NCBI GenBank assembly: GCA_029255685.2
Contig: CM055318.2
Location: forward strand, 31,112,001 to 31,176,000
DNA: 64,000 nt
Source: Silene conica
Lineage: Eukaryota > Streptophyta > Magnoliopsida > Caryophyllales > Caryophyllaceae
Direction: 5' to 3'
Shown here: positions 1-12,680 of the stretch, in pieces
Layout: every line of letters starts with the position of its first letter
Position numbering within the stretch: position 1 is the stretch's first letter
Translations under genes and position numbers: made by a program
The notes under the pieces: model-generated
Database searches by the model: none
What the model was told of the DNA's origin: nothing
What the model saw: only the letters and a program-made list of their open reading frames with translations

Positions 1-59
1 TCAAAATATTTGTATTCAATGGTACAACTCAAAAACAGCAGTTATGTTTTATTTTGTAG

Positions 60-3000
60 GGCAAGGAAGCTCAATTGCAGGAAGCCAGATTGCACATTTC
101 TCGTTCATTGTCAGATCCGCTCAATAAAGTGAGACGCTTGAGGAGAATCGATTCTTATATTCGTGTAATACCGTCACCTCGAGTCAAGAGTGTAAATCTG
201 CCGAGTCCAAGTTCAGTTGAGCCTGTAGACAATGGTAAGTTACCCCTCCCATGGAAATATTGGTACTTATGCACCGAACTTCTTGTATCCCTAGGCACAC
301 CTTTTCATACATGCATTATCCATTAATAGGATTGTGTAAGGATTTTCCACTCATAGATACAGATATACTTACAATTCAACCACTCAAGCTACAAAATTTT
401 AACAAGTGGCAGGAAATCTATTATGTATCTAAATCCATTCCAAAATACTCGACCCAAACATTGGAAATTGGGAAGCATGGAAATTTATTATCATATATAT
501 GCACCCTTGCAAATTGTTCGAATATTTGATTCTATATTCTATTTTTAATGGTGGTGTAATTGCGTTTCTTCTTGTTTTTATAGAAAATAAGGAAACGGAT
601 GGTGAAGATATACCTGAAGAGGAAGCTGTGTGTAGAATATGTTTAGTTGAATTAGGAGAAGGTGGAGAAACGCTAAAGTTGGAATGCAGTTGCAAAGGTG
701 AACTTGCTCTAGCACATGAAGAATGTGCTTTGAAATGGTTTAGTATCAAAGGGAATAAGACATGCGATGTCTGTAAACAAGAGGTTCAAAATTTACCTGT
801 CACACTTTTGCGCATCCAGAGTATTCGTGCACCAAACGTTGATACAGGTAGAACCCAAAGGATTAATCTAAGTGACTACAGGTCAGTATTCCCTATCTGT
901 TCCCGTGTTGTGTGTTGTGCATATTGTTTTCGTTATATGTTCCCGTTATGGAAGTAAGTCAAACTCTCGGTAGGAAAGCTTCCGACTTACATGTCTTACC
1001 TATTCTAAAAAACAAACAAAAAAAAATACGGAAAATTCACTTGGTACCACAAACTTTCCGACTTTACACACGGTATTCACTATTTTAAGTTTGTGTACAT
1101 GGTTTATTTCAGGTTTGATTTTCATGCACAATATGCCATTTTTGTCCCTATAAGAAATTTTAAATGAGTATAACTCCTCAACCGAAATTCAGAACCGACC
1201 AATTTTTTTCCTAGAATGATCATATATTCATATCGTCAATCGTCATAATCTAGGATTTAGAAGAAAAGAAATTCTCGACTATCTTTTTTAAGGGTTTTTT
1301 TTACGAAAATCTAAAATCAAACATAACTTCGATTTAAAATCTCCGAATGATCATTTTCGTTTTATCAATGTATAGATCTGGAAGAACTGATCAATTTGAA
1401 AAAAAAATTAGGCAATTTTGATTTCTAGTCTATGATTGATGCTAGGTTTTAGATTTTAAGAACGATAAAAATGACACATTGTGCTTGAAAATCAAACATC
1501 AAGGATTTTATGTGCACAAATTTTGAAAGTTGGGTACCATGTGCAAAATGGTAGAGCGTAAGGGGTGCACTGCGAATTTTCCTCAAAAAATAGGGTATAT
1601 CCGTATGTCCTTACATTTTCATTTTCTTGGAGCCTATGCCTTTATTTTATTTCTAATGTGGCCCATTACAGTCTTTGTGCTTCTCATATTTTGAAATTGG
1701 CACTCGGATGCAATTTTGTGTACAGATGATCCTAAGACAACGTCTGTGTTCTCGCTACAAGGGAAAGGTTGCATAGTTTAGAATGCATGGATGTGTTAAT
1801 TTGGTATCCTATTCCCTCATGGCCTTATCCCTGTAATAGGCGGGTCTCAATGTTTATATGCTATTGCATTTTGCGCAGAAAGATTTTATTTCCCTGTGTG
1901 TCAGTTGACATGGGTTGCTTATGCCTGAATCGAAAACTTGCAGGGCTTGGCAAGAAGTACCAGTCCTAGTGATTGTCAGTATGCTAGCCTACTTCTGTTT
2001 CTTGGAGCAACTTCTGGTGAGTTCAAAGTTTCAGATGTAGATGAATGAAGTTTGCTAACAACTTTTGAATTCTTAATGTTTTTGCCTCTTTAGGTTGCTA
2101 AAATGTCTACAGGCGCAATTGCTCTTTCTCTTCCATTTTCTTGTGTGCTGGGTTTACTCTCGTCGATGACCTCATCAACTATGGGTGAGTATTGAGTAAA
2201 TGTGCTCATCTATCTTAAATTCTCCCAGTGGATTACTATCAAAAAATGGCTCACTATTAAATATTTTATCAATCATCCAACTAATTGACTCTTGGTGGTT
2301 TCCGCCATCAGTGGATCCAAATTGCGCTGATTGATTAACATTTCGTGAGGTCATGTGTAGCCGTATGAAACTTACCTTAAAGCAATTGATAGGCGAAGTT
2401 TAGGTAGCTTTTGAATTCACATTTTGCTCCAAACAAATGCAAGATGTCTAGCCATTTTTTTGCAAAGCTAATTATTCGCTACTGTGAGTTTCAGTGACAA
2501 AACAATTTGTCTGGATTTATGCGGCCATGCAGTTTATTCTGGTTGTCATCTTTGGACATGTTTTCTACGCGGTGGTAAGAAAATTCCCTGCAAACAAATA
2601 ATTTCTCTTTGAGGCTTGATCTGATATTGTGCTTGTCTTTAGATGAGAGAAAAGCATGAGGATTGTATTATTGATTGTGTTTTTTACATGAATATAGGGT
2701 GAGGTATTTATAATACTTCACAACTTCAAGAAACCCTAATGAGTAGAAACCCTAATGGTCATTGGGCCTAATATAGACCCAATCTCCTAATATCTCCACA
2801 TTTACCTTATCCAGGCCATCGTCTGTAAGTTCATTGAGTTGTTTCATGGCCAGTCGCCCATTTGTTTACACAAATATAGGTTCTAATGCTTAAAGCACAT
2901 GAGTCTGAAGTCTGAACGATATGTTGGATGTGCAACCGAACGGATGGGAAACTACTGAAATCTCACAGGGAATTAGTTTCAACCTGCCACAAGAACAACA

Positions 3001-3621
3001 TTACCCCAGTGTGTCAATGGCTTCCTCAAATTGTGAGGGGTAAGGGGGTTGGATGTGTGCAGCCTTACCCTTGTGTTAGCAGCACAAAGAGGCTGTTTTC
3101 GAGTGAACCAGGATAAAAATTGCATTGAGAACTGCATTGAATGACCACTACTTTACAAGAGAAAGAAGCACAATCACTTTAGTGAGCCATCTTGATTCAT
3201 AGGATCATAATCCGGAACCAAAAGAGTAATGAATCTTTGACTCCACTCGAAATAGGGTGGAAATTTTCTTGTTTGAAATCTAGAATGATGGTGTCGCCTA
3301 TATCTATTTGTTCATGAAAAATGACACTTCTTACAAGATTCATGGTTAGGCCGGTACTTGATGGTTTTGCAGGTGCATTTGCAAGCCATTATATCGATTC
3401 TCCTAGCCACTTTTACTGGATATGGTATTGCCATGAGTGTTAGTTCTATAATCGTAGAGTTCCTTCGGTGGAGACGAAGAATCACACAATCACGTGCTCG
3501 AAGAACTTCCCAAGCTACAACAGTGTCAAGCAACCAGCCACAACCAAATTCGGAAATGCCAAGTTTCTCAAATCATCATCAAACTGACATGGAAAATCCT
3601 GAAACATTTAGTGGTAGTTGA
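60..3621 (+). CDS. RING-CH (RINGv/MARCH-like) membrane E3 ubiquitin ligase, 5' end missing
   Basis: I infer six exons: 60-234, 584-881, 1944-2016, 2094-2184, 2495-2574 and 3373-3621. Every junction is GT-AG and the reading frame is continuous across them. Exon 2 encodes a C4HC3 RING-CH finger running from CRIC, through CSC and HEEC, to CDVC. After it come four hydrophobic segments: around [13 protein letters not shown], in the [13 protein letters not shown] exon, around [14 protein letters not shown], and around [15 protein letters not shown]. The protein then has an Arg-rich stretch ([13 protein letters not shown]) and a polar tail ending in ...PETFSGS, stop at 3619-3621. Family knowledge says such proteins sit in endomembranes and attach ubiquitin to membrane or ER-associated substrates. 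The N-terminus must lie upstream of position 1. Introns carry transposon debris. The coding exons show no breaks, so the gene looks functional. Confidence 0.88.
1029..1583. mobile_element. Foldback MITE (Mutator-like) in an intron of the RINGv gene
   Basis: The ends are long imperfect inverted repeats of roughly 110 bp. The left end starts CGGAAAATTCAC and the right end, read in reverse, starts AGGAAAATTCGC. Both arms share further blocks, for example a GTTTGATTTTCA stretch beside CACAAT. The flanks AAAAAAATA (1020-1028) and CAAAAAATA (1584-1592) could be a 9-bp duplication with one mismatch, which would fit a Mutator-type element. No coding capacity is seen. Confidence 0.5.
2930..3115 (+). 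repeat. SINE-like fragment in the last intron of the RINGv gene
   Basis: The stretch around 3030-3110 (GGGGTAAGGGGGTTGGATG, then CAGCCTTACCC and a TTTTCGAGTGA-like tail) resembles the 3' half of a common plant tRNA-derived SINE. I could not define boundaries or target duplications. The preceding 2640-2810 is AT-rich intron that may hold more transposon debris. Confidence 0.35.
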
Positions 3622-4771
3622 ATCATAATATGCATGGTTGATGTTCATTCTCGAAATTTATTCATAAAAATATATCTAGGCTTGTGGTAGATTACCTCAA
3701 AAAAAAAGGGCTTGTGTTATTTCCACCTCTCAACATTCGCTTCCACCGAAATCTTTTACCTCCATCTTGGGTGTGTATTAGTGTTGGACGACTAGTCTTA
3801 AACCCGTCTAAATTGTACGAGTTGCTATTTTAAACGTGGTTATTAACTTATTAAATAATGTAAAAAATGATGAGGTATTACTTAGGCTCTGTTTGGTAAA
3901 TGACATATTGGCCAAGTATATTGATAAATGATGAGGCTTAACTTGTCTACTTACGAATATGATATTTAAAGCGTTTGGTCAATCATATATTGAAATAGTA
4001 TATTGAGTTGTAATATGCTATTTTACAATAAGCTGATCTTACCAGCATATTAGATTAGTGGATTAGAAAGAATTCTTTTGTCTTATTTACTCTCTTATAT
4101 TTAATAAATAATTTGTTCATGTATGTCATTTTACAAAGATACTAAAAACAATTTGTTAATCTAACTTGTCAATTACTAAATACTACTAAAACAATTGCTA
4201 AATAAATCCACTTGTTAAACATGCTAAATAATTCTGCTAGTCAAATTTGACTTCTAAATTTGTCTTCTAAATCTGCTTCTATTAATATTAATTCGATGTT
4301 TAACAAACAAGATTCTTTTTAATTTGTGTTATGATTTCATTTGCAATTAATGAATGAAATAACACGCATTGAACTAATCAATATCCCTACGAAAATTTTC
4401 TCAAAACAATATCATCAAAAAAAACATTTCTCAATTTTCGTTTTTCTCGAAAAAAAAATTTAGAATTTTTTTTCTTGACAATTTTTTTCTCAATTTTTTT
4501 TCATTACAATATCATAAGCTACTCAATACAATATCACGAATTCTTCGAAATAATATCACAAAAAAAAGGAAAATCCGAAAAAAATTGAAAAAAAAAAAAT
4601 TCGAGAAAAAAATTCTTGAAACAATTTCGTGATATTGTTTTGCATAGTGCGTGATATTGTTTCTTGTGATATTGTATTGATGAAGTTGTGATATTGTAGA
4701 CTTTGTAGTGTAATACTCAATCCTCAAAAAGATAGTGTATACTCACATGATCCCATTCCTATATATATATG
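3622..4771. other. AT-rich spacer with inverted-repeat tract
   Basis: No gene is seen. At 3893 a GGCTCTGTTTGGTAAAT motif resembles one end of an hAT-type MITE, but I found no matching second end. From about 4395 to 4700 an imperfect inverted repeat is built from A-rich and T-rich blocks and repeated AATATCAC / GTGATATT words, and could form a long hairpin. Confidence 0.4.
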
Positions 4772-5198
4772 TGACATCCCGTACTTTCGGAATCCGTAAC
4801 TTTTAATAATTTAAATAAGATTTCGGAAAAATTAATATATTTTATTGTTCTCGTAAACTTAAATTAAGATGATAAGTTAAGTTTCACTTTTAAGATTTAA
4901 TTAAACTTCCAGAGGATATGTTAGTAACTTGGCGTTTCCGTCACATGTAATCCCGACTCTTTACTAAAACCCCGCTCCTTACATTTCCCATACAAAAGAA
5001 AAATCCCAAATTCACAAATCTCCTAATAAAATCTTCGTTTCTCAACAGAATTTAGCGATGCTTGCGCCTAGAGACTCGTGAGATCGTCCCCGTCGTTTTA
5101 AGGGAAACAGTCTTGCAATTTGTGACAGTTGAATTTTCGGCTTGTTCGTGTATTTCGAAATTCGTGAATCCTTTTGATGTTTTCGTTGTTTTAGGCGG
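4772..5198 (+). repeat. Probable Ty3/gypsy LTR fragment
   Basis: It opens with TGTGACATCCCGTACTTTCG, a start typical of plant Ty3/gypsy LTRs, and continues through low-complexity 5'-UTR-like sequence. It is cut off where the Athila-like LTR begins at 5199. No partner LTR was found. Confidence 0.35.
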
Positions 5199-6493
5199 TG
5201 ATGCGTGCCTATTTTATATACTTTTTAGCATCATTTGGCACGTATTTCCATGCACTTTCATGAGTTTTACGTGCCATTTTGCCCCTGTTTTGCTTCTTTG
5301 TGTATTTCTTGTTGTTTTGCAGGAAAAAATGCAAAATTTGCGAAAACCGAGCTTTTCTTGCCCGAAGTAGGCTACTTTTAGAAGATGGAACAAGTCAAGG
5401 AACCTCATAGCCTCAAAATTGCAATTTTGAGCTGATAAGAGCCTTAACCGAGGGAAAAATGAAGGACAGAAGCAGCTGGATAACAGAAGAAGCATCCTGG
5501 GCTGATAAGAGCTCGATCGAGCTCTGGCTTTTGCTCGATCGAGTAGATGCAGTAGAGGAAGTGCTCGATCGAGTAGTTTCTTAATCGATCGAGCTCTGGC
5601 TTTTGCTTGATCGAGTAGATGCAGTAGAGGAAGTGCTCGATCGAGTAGTTTCTTAATCGATCGAGCTCTGGCTTTTGCTTGATCGAGTAGATGCAGAAGA
5701 GGAAGTGCTCGATCGAGTAGTTTCTTAATCGATCGAGGAGACTACAGGAAGGACAATGATTTTGAGAATTTTGGAGTTACTCGATCGAAGGGATGCAGGA
5801 TAAATGATACTCGGTCGAAGGGTCTTGGAAGGATTGTTACTTGATCGAGTGATTCTGTCACTCAATCGAGCAACTCACTTGCTGTACCGGATTTCGCATT
5901 TCATGTTTTAGGTTTAAGGATTAAGTAGTTAACCTAATCCCTATAGAAGGATTAGGTTAACACTAATCTGTCTTTTTTTGTTACTCATCAAGCATTAGAC
6001 TTTGTCACTTAGCAACTTTTACTTATTTTTTCTCTTATCATTTCACACATTTCACAACAGTCAGTAGCTTTTGTTATTCCAATATTGTAGTTCATTTCTG
6101 GATTCCGTTCATCATTTCCGGATTCCGTTCATCATTTCCTGCCAGTTAATTGTAATTTCTTTTACTCTTTTTCTCTTATTTTCATTCTTGTCATTTTATT
6201 GTTTATGTTCTTTATTTTATTTTCATTGTTTATTATGTCGCATTTTGTTAATATCATTATTGTGAACGTAGATCCTGAAGCCATGCATAGGTAATTTTTT
6301 TAATATGTTAGGATGAGAGAATTCGCGTAGTAATGTCGTAGGAATCACATGTTAGTCTTCTCTGCGACGAAGTTCGTCTATAAGCAATTTAATCAGAAAA
6401 CCAGTTAAATGAGTGCACGCAGGAGACTGATTTATTTAGTAAAACTAAACCTAGATCGAAAGATTAGTAAAGTAGGCTTGCTTAGGATGATCG
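5199..6493 (+). mobile_element. Athila-like Ty3/gypsy 5' LTR, first part
   Basis: It starts TGATGCGTGCC and is interrupted at 6493 by copia element A. The LTR resumes after that element at 23645 and runs to about 24013. The two parts together give an LTR of about 1.66 kb. The assignment rests on the primer binding site TGGCGCCGTTGTCGGGGA right after the LTR, of the tRNA-Asp type used by Athila/Tat elements, and on the gag downstream. No 3' LTR was found, so the element is truncated. Confidence 0.7.
5510..5890 (+). repeat. 72-bp tandem repeat built on TCGATCGA palindromes, inside the Athila LTR
   Basis: A unit of 72 bp begins at 5563, 5635 and 5707, after a partial copy from 5510. Each unit holds three TCGATCGA-type sites spaced about 20-26 bp apart (GCTCGATCGAG, AATCGATCGAG, CTTGATCGAG). 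Single degenerate copies continue to about 5870. Confidence 0.85.
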
Positions 6494-7432
6494 TGTTGGA
6501 GTAAATGTCATCCACGGTGTGTGATTATTTGAATAAATCTTTTACAGGATCATACAGGGATACTTAGTATATTAATCAATTGGTTAACGTTTATCGGTAA
6601 CGATTGTCTCACGAGAAGTTTGACATTACTGTCATATGATGGCGATAATCAGCTGATCCCTAAAGGTCACACCTATAGGATAGTACTGAGAAATGTGATT
6701 ATATATTGATATAATTACGTAAATGTTAAACTTAGCTAAATGTAGTTAAGTAGATGATAAACATTTAATATGATTAAATAATAATTAGGAGAAATGAATT
6801 AATTGTTAATTCTAATAAATATATATAAATGTTATATTTATTAATTATATTTCAATATATGATATTTTAGAATAATATAATTGGATTAATTAATTATAAG
6901 ATAATTAATTAATGTTCTCCGGGAATTATAATTGTACACTGAAAATTATTAAAATATGTATGATATTTTAAGGAAATTCGGAATAAGAAAACTAACTTAG
7001 AATATTATAATATAAGGAGGTTTCCTAATAGAAGTACAAAACCAACACAAACCAAAACCCTATAAGTAGGGATTCGGCCGTGTGGTACATGGTACGAAAA
7101 AGGTTGTTTTCTCTCTTGTTCTCTTTGATCACTTTATCATCTTAAAATCCCAAAATAAATCCTCTAAGATAATTAATTGTAATTTAGGAGGAGCTTTGAA
7201 GGGGTCTTTCTCAGTCATCTTGGGTGCAATCTAAGGAGAACTTTTAACTTGAAGTTTGGGTTTATACTAGGTTGTTCTTAGGCCGATCTCATATAGGACT
7301 AAAGGTTATTTCTATATTCTTGACTGTTTAATTCTTGCAATTGAGATTTTATTGAATCGTTTTTGATATAATCCTTGGCAGTATTAATATGATTAATACT
7401 TTTATAAGTAATTTAAGAAATTATTTCCTACA
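6494..7432 (+). repeat. Copia A 5' LTR
   Basis: It is 939 bp and bounded by TG...CA. A TATA-like CCCTATAAGTAGGG lies near 7060. The following 7433-8985 is an untranslated leader with long A/T runs and no gene. Compared with copia B, the leader-gag junction has lost the first roughly 85-90 gag codons. Confidence 0.85.
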
Positions 7433-8985
7433 AGTGGTATCAGAGCCATTGTTCAAAATCGTTTTGATTATTAATTGAGAATTAAATCCCACGGCACAAA
7501 TTTTTTTTCCACGGTTAAAAAAGAAAAAAAAATTGATGTCTCGGCTGAGGTTTTTTTTTTCCCGTGATTGTCACGGCTGGTTCACGGTTTTTTTGTTTCG
7601 TTTTTTTTTATTTTGTTAATTTAATTGTTAAAATAATTATCATATGATGATGCTCATAACAATGATATAGATCAATGTTTATTAAAAATTTAATCAACAC
7701 AATTTTAGAAGTAGATTGATTTGTTTTAAATTGTTAAGATGAATGAATATTGTTCATATGAATTAAATGTTAACCTTAATGACAATATTTGAAAATTTTT
7801 AAGATCTAATATGATTAGAACTATAACACATAAATTATGAGATGAATTTTGTGCTACTATGAGTAATTTTAAGAAAGTTCACGAATTAGTAAAGTTTTCA
7901 AAAATCTATTTCTACCTTGATTATACTATTTTAAGGAAATAGCATAATATCTTATGAAGATGTTGATTTACATGATATTTTTTGATGATGTGAGAAATTG
8001 CCTAATATAATTTTTTTTTTTAAAAAAAAAAAAAAAAAACGTGTATTTTTGGACCGTGAGTTTTATTTTTCGGCCCTTTCCTTATTTTTGTGATTTGTTG
8101 CTTTTGTTTTTATTAATATTATATGATGATATTTGTATTAACTAAATTATAAATAAAGATTTATAATTAAAACAAATATATAAAGATAACCAAAAAAAGG
8201 GATATTAAAACCGTAAAATTGGATTTTAGGGTTATTTTATTTGTTTTCGTTTTTATTTATATTATGAGATCATATTTATATTAACTAAATTATAAAATAT
8301 GTTTTGTAATTGTAACAAATTTTTCGAAAGAAAAGGAAAGAAAACGTGTGATTGCCGTGAAAAGTAAGGAAATAAACGAAAATTATTTGATAATTTTTCG
8401 GTTATTTAATCATTTTTTTATTTAAAAGGTTTATTATATCTAATAGATGATACTTACTAGATTCTAAAATTGTTTAGAATTTACTTGGATTATGGTTTAG
8501 ATGTGTGACATGTAATCTTAAGGTTAATGGTGGTTTGGATAATATTGCATTATGAATGTTTTTATTATATTGTTAATGATATTGTTTTTCAATGAAGGTT
8601 GAATTTATTATTTTTACAATTGTTGTCAAGTTCAATTATGTAATCTAGTGTTACTTTAGTTTTTGGGTTACTTTTCGGTAATGGTGGAAAGTAATCAAGT
8701 GATGTAATTTATGAGATCTCACATCTCCGCTTTGTATTTTATTTATTCTTTATTTTAGATCAAATGTAAATAGGATTTGCATTGTAATAGCTTAGAATAA
8801 AGAAGAAGAAGAAGAGGATTTTGATGCGTCCGGATCTCTATTTCCAGTTTACATCACGAGATGAAGAACGGTGATCCATGAAGCTTCTAGAGTCCATGTG
8901 ATTGGATTCCAAGTTGTATTTACTATTTTTCATAGGATAGTTCGTTCGTGAAGCTGGTGCGATTAAGAACGTACTTATTTATGCA

Positions 8986-11900
8986 ATGAAAAGCATTTTG
9001 CAGCGCCGCTTCATTTCACAAGGTGCAAATAAGATTTTCACCAGCCTTACCAATGAATTCTCGCAAGCTCCGAGAATCATGAGGTATGATGCAGCAGTCC
9101 GCTTCTTTGAAGCTAAACTGTCTAAGGGCCAAGCTGTTAGCCCACACATCCTCAAGATGATTGAGAATGTGGAAGTTCTGGAGTCTCTTGGTTGCAAGAT
9201 TGAGGAGTCAGTCATTGTAGACCGAATCTTACACTCTCTTCATGATGGGTTCACCCAATTTAGGGTGAACTATAACATGAATGACATGAAGAAAACTCTT
9301 CATGGGCTCCACTCTCAGCTCGTGCAAGCTGAGAAAGATCTCAATTTGAGTGGGAGTGCTAAGAAGGACGTCCTTGTCATACAAGCTAATTGGAAAGGGA
9401 AGGGAAAGGCAAAGGCTCCCTTAAATATTAAGAAGCCTCAGTTCAAAAAGAAGCAGCCGAAGCCCAAGAGTGGACCTGGTGAGACCAGTAACTCAAAGTC
9501 CAAAGCTAAGGGCAAAGGGAAAGAGGGAGAGTGCCACCATTGCCACGAGTCTTGGCATTGGAAGAGGACCTGCCCTAAGCACCTCGATGATATCAAGGCT
9601 GGACGTGTGACAGCCACAGGTATATCTTCGTTTATTCATATGATTGAAATAATCCATGCAAGTTCAACAACATGGGTATTTGATACTGGTTGTGGTTCTC
9701 ACTTGTGTAATAACTTGCAGGGTTTAAGGGACGTCCGAAAACTTGAGAAGGAGGACATAGACCTTCACGTTGGAAATGGAGCAAAGGTTGCAACTGTCTC
9801 CATAGGAACTTATGTACTCAAACTACCTAGTGGTTTCGAGTTATTTTTAAATAATTGTTATTTTGTTCCTATTTTGTCGAAAAACATTATTTCTATTTCT
9901 GCTTTGGATACGGAAGGATTTTGTTTTAATATTAAGCACAATTGTTGTACTTTTTCATTAAACGATATGATTTATGGAAAGGTTGTTTCCGTAAACGGAA
10001 TATATGTTTTAGACCAAACCACCGAGTTTATCAAGTGAATAATAAAAGGGTTAAAACAGGTGATAAAGAACAAACGTATTTATGGCATTGTCGAATGTGA
10101 CACATCAATGAAAAACGCGTAGAGAAACTCATTAAGAATGGGTCAATACCACCATTTCATTACGAATCAATTGGTATGTGTGAATCATGTCTCATCGGAA
10201 AGATGACTCGTATTTCCTTTAAAGGTATTGGAATGTGAGCTAGTGATCTTTTAGGACTCATACATACAGATGTGTGTGGTCCTATGACAATCACAGCAAG
10301 AGACGGCTATAGATATTTCATCACTTTTACGGATGATTAAAGTAGATACGGGTTTGTCTATTTAATGAAACATAAGAGTAAATCCTTTGATAAGTTCAAG
10401 AAATTCTAAAATAAGGTTGAGAACCAATTGGATAGGAAGATAAAAGCACTTCGATCTGATCGTGGTGGGGAGTATCTTTCGACTGAGTTTGATCAACACC
10501 TGAAAGACTGTGGTATTGTATCGCAGTTAACTCCACTTGGAACACCACAATTGAATGGTGTATCCGAACGGAGAAAACGAACTTTATTAGATATGGTTCG
10601 ATCCATGATGAGTCACGGTTGTGCCCGATTCATTATAGGGATTTGCTCTTCAATCAGTTGCTCTAATAATTAACCGAAGTTCGACTAAAGCAGCGGACAA
10701 GACTCCATATGAGATGTGGAAAGGAAAAGTTCCTGACTTGTCTTTTATTCGGGTTTGGGGCTGTGAAGCTTATGTCAAGTGGAGACACGAAGACAAGATA
10801 GGCCCACGATCGGTCAAGACTTACTTTGTAGGTTATCCGAAAGGAATTTTTGGTCACTACTTTTATTCACCTACCGAACAAAGAGTGTTTGTTGCGGCTA
10901 ATGCGATGTTTTTAGAGAAAGAGTTTCTCTCGAACAAACAAAGTAGTAGAACTTTTGATCTGTCAGAGGTTCAAGAACCTGAAACCAACAGTGTGATGGA
11001 AGAAAGTTTTCCTTCCACATGTGCTATGGTATCCATTCCAGAGGAACCTAGGTGGACGGTTCGAGTTTCTCACCCCCCAGACTGATACATTGATATGGTT
11101 GAGGAAGGTGGTGTAGAAAACGTTTTACTCCTTGAGAGTAACGAACCAACTACCTACAAAAGAGCCATGACCTATTCCGACTCCAAGCTATAGCTCGAAG
11201 CCATGCAGTCCGAAATAGATTCCATGCAAAATAATCAAGTATGGGATTTGGTTGATTTGCCTGAAAAGGTAAGACCCCTTCAGTGCAAATGGCTTTATAA
11301 GATAAAGCGTACATTAAATGGACAACCAGATGTTTATAAAGCACGATTGGTGGCAAAAGGTTTCACTCAAGTACACGGGTTGCACTATGATGAGATATTT
11401 GCTCCAGTCGTAATGCTTAGATCTATTCGGATTATCTTAGCGATAGCCGCATTTCATGATTATGAGATTTGGCAAATGGATGTGAAAACCGCCTTCCTAA
11501 ACGGGTTTTCGGAAGAAGAACTGTATATGACATAGCCTGAGGGTTTCATCGATCCTAAACATCCTAAGAAAGTGTGCAAGCTTAAGCGTTCCATCTATGG
11601 ACTTAAGCAAGCATCACGGAGTTGGAATCATCGTTTTGATGACGTGATAAAACAGAACGGACTCATTCGAAGTGTCGAAGAACCATGTCTGTATATCAAG
11701 TCAAGTGGGAGTAAAATCGGGTTCCTAGTATTGTATGTAGATGACATACTACTGATTGGAAACGACATTACAATGTTCTCGTCGGTCAAGACATGGTTAA
11801 AGAACCATTTCAAAATGAAAGATTTGGGTGAGACACAGAGGATTCTAGGCATTCGTATCTATAGAGATAGATCGAAAAAGATGTTGGCATTGAGTCAAGA

Positions 11901-12645
11901 AGATTATATAGATAAGATTCTTGATAGATTCAGTATGGCAAACTCCAAGAGAGATTACCTTCCTATTGTTCATGGGGTGCATCTGAGTAAGAAACAATCA
12001 CCTACAACACCGGAAGAAACCGAACGCATGAGTCGGATACCTTATGCTTCGGCAGTAGGGTCGATCATGTATGCCATGATGTGCACACGTCCAGACGTGG
12101 CATATTCATTGAGTATGGTCAGCCGTTACCAAAATAATCCAGGTGAAAGTCACTGGATAGCCGTCAAGAACATCCTTAAGTACTTACGAAGGACTAAGGA
12201 TTGGGCTCTGGTATATGGTGGAAACACGGAGCTATGTGCTAAGGGTTACACAGATGCTAGTTTCCAAACCGATCGTGATGATTCCAAATCTCAGTCGGGT
12301 TTTGTCTTTACTCTTAATGGTGGAGCGGTCAGCTGGAAGAGTTACAAGCAGAGCGTTATAGCAGATTCTACAACAGAGTCTGAGTACTTGGCAGCTTCCG
12401 AAGCTGCAAAAGAAGCTATTTGGATGCGTTATTTCTTACAAGGACTAAAGGTAGTACCTAGTGTGAAAGATCCAATCACCCTTTATTGTGATAACAGTGG
12501 TGCCATCTTCCAGGCTAAGGAGCCTAAGTCTCGCAACAAATCTAGACATGTACTCAGAAAAGCTCATCTAATAAGAGATTACATGGAGCAAAAGGAGATA
12601 GCGTTGTGCAAGATTGGACGGATAACAACATTGCAGATCCGCTGA
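8986..12645 (+). pseudogene. Copia A gag-pol remnant
   Basis: This is the homologue of the copia B polyprotein, in broken frames. The gag C-terminal half and zinc knuckle (CHHCHESWHWKRTC) run into a protease (FDTGCGS). Then follow GAG-pre-integrase, an integrase core that keeps LRSDRGGEY and SERRKRTLL, reverse transcriptase with LYVDDILL, and RNase H (TDASFQTD). Breaks include a 1-bp loss near 10030, TGA at 10098-10100, a 2-bp loss near 10617, TGA at 11083-11085 and TAG at 11533-11535, with further stops between 10230 and 10410 and near 11192. The gag N-terminus is deleted. No product is expected. Confidence 0.88.
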
Positions 12646-12680
12646 CTAAGACACTACCGCATAATAAACATGAAGGGCAC

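Noticed and set aside
3893-4320. Possible hAT MITE starting GGCTCTGTTTGGTAAAT
   Set aside because: The other end could not be found; TTTAACAAACAAG near 4300 is too weak a match.
4512-4727. 71-codon Phe/Ile-rich ORF
   Set aside because: Produced by the A/T-rich inverted repeat; no coding character.
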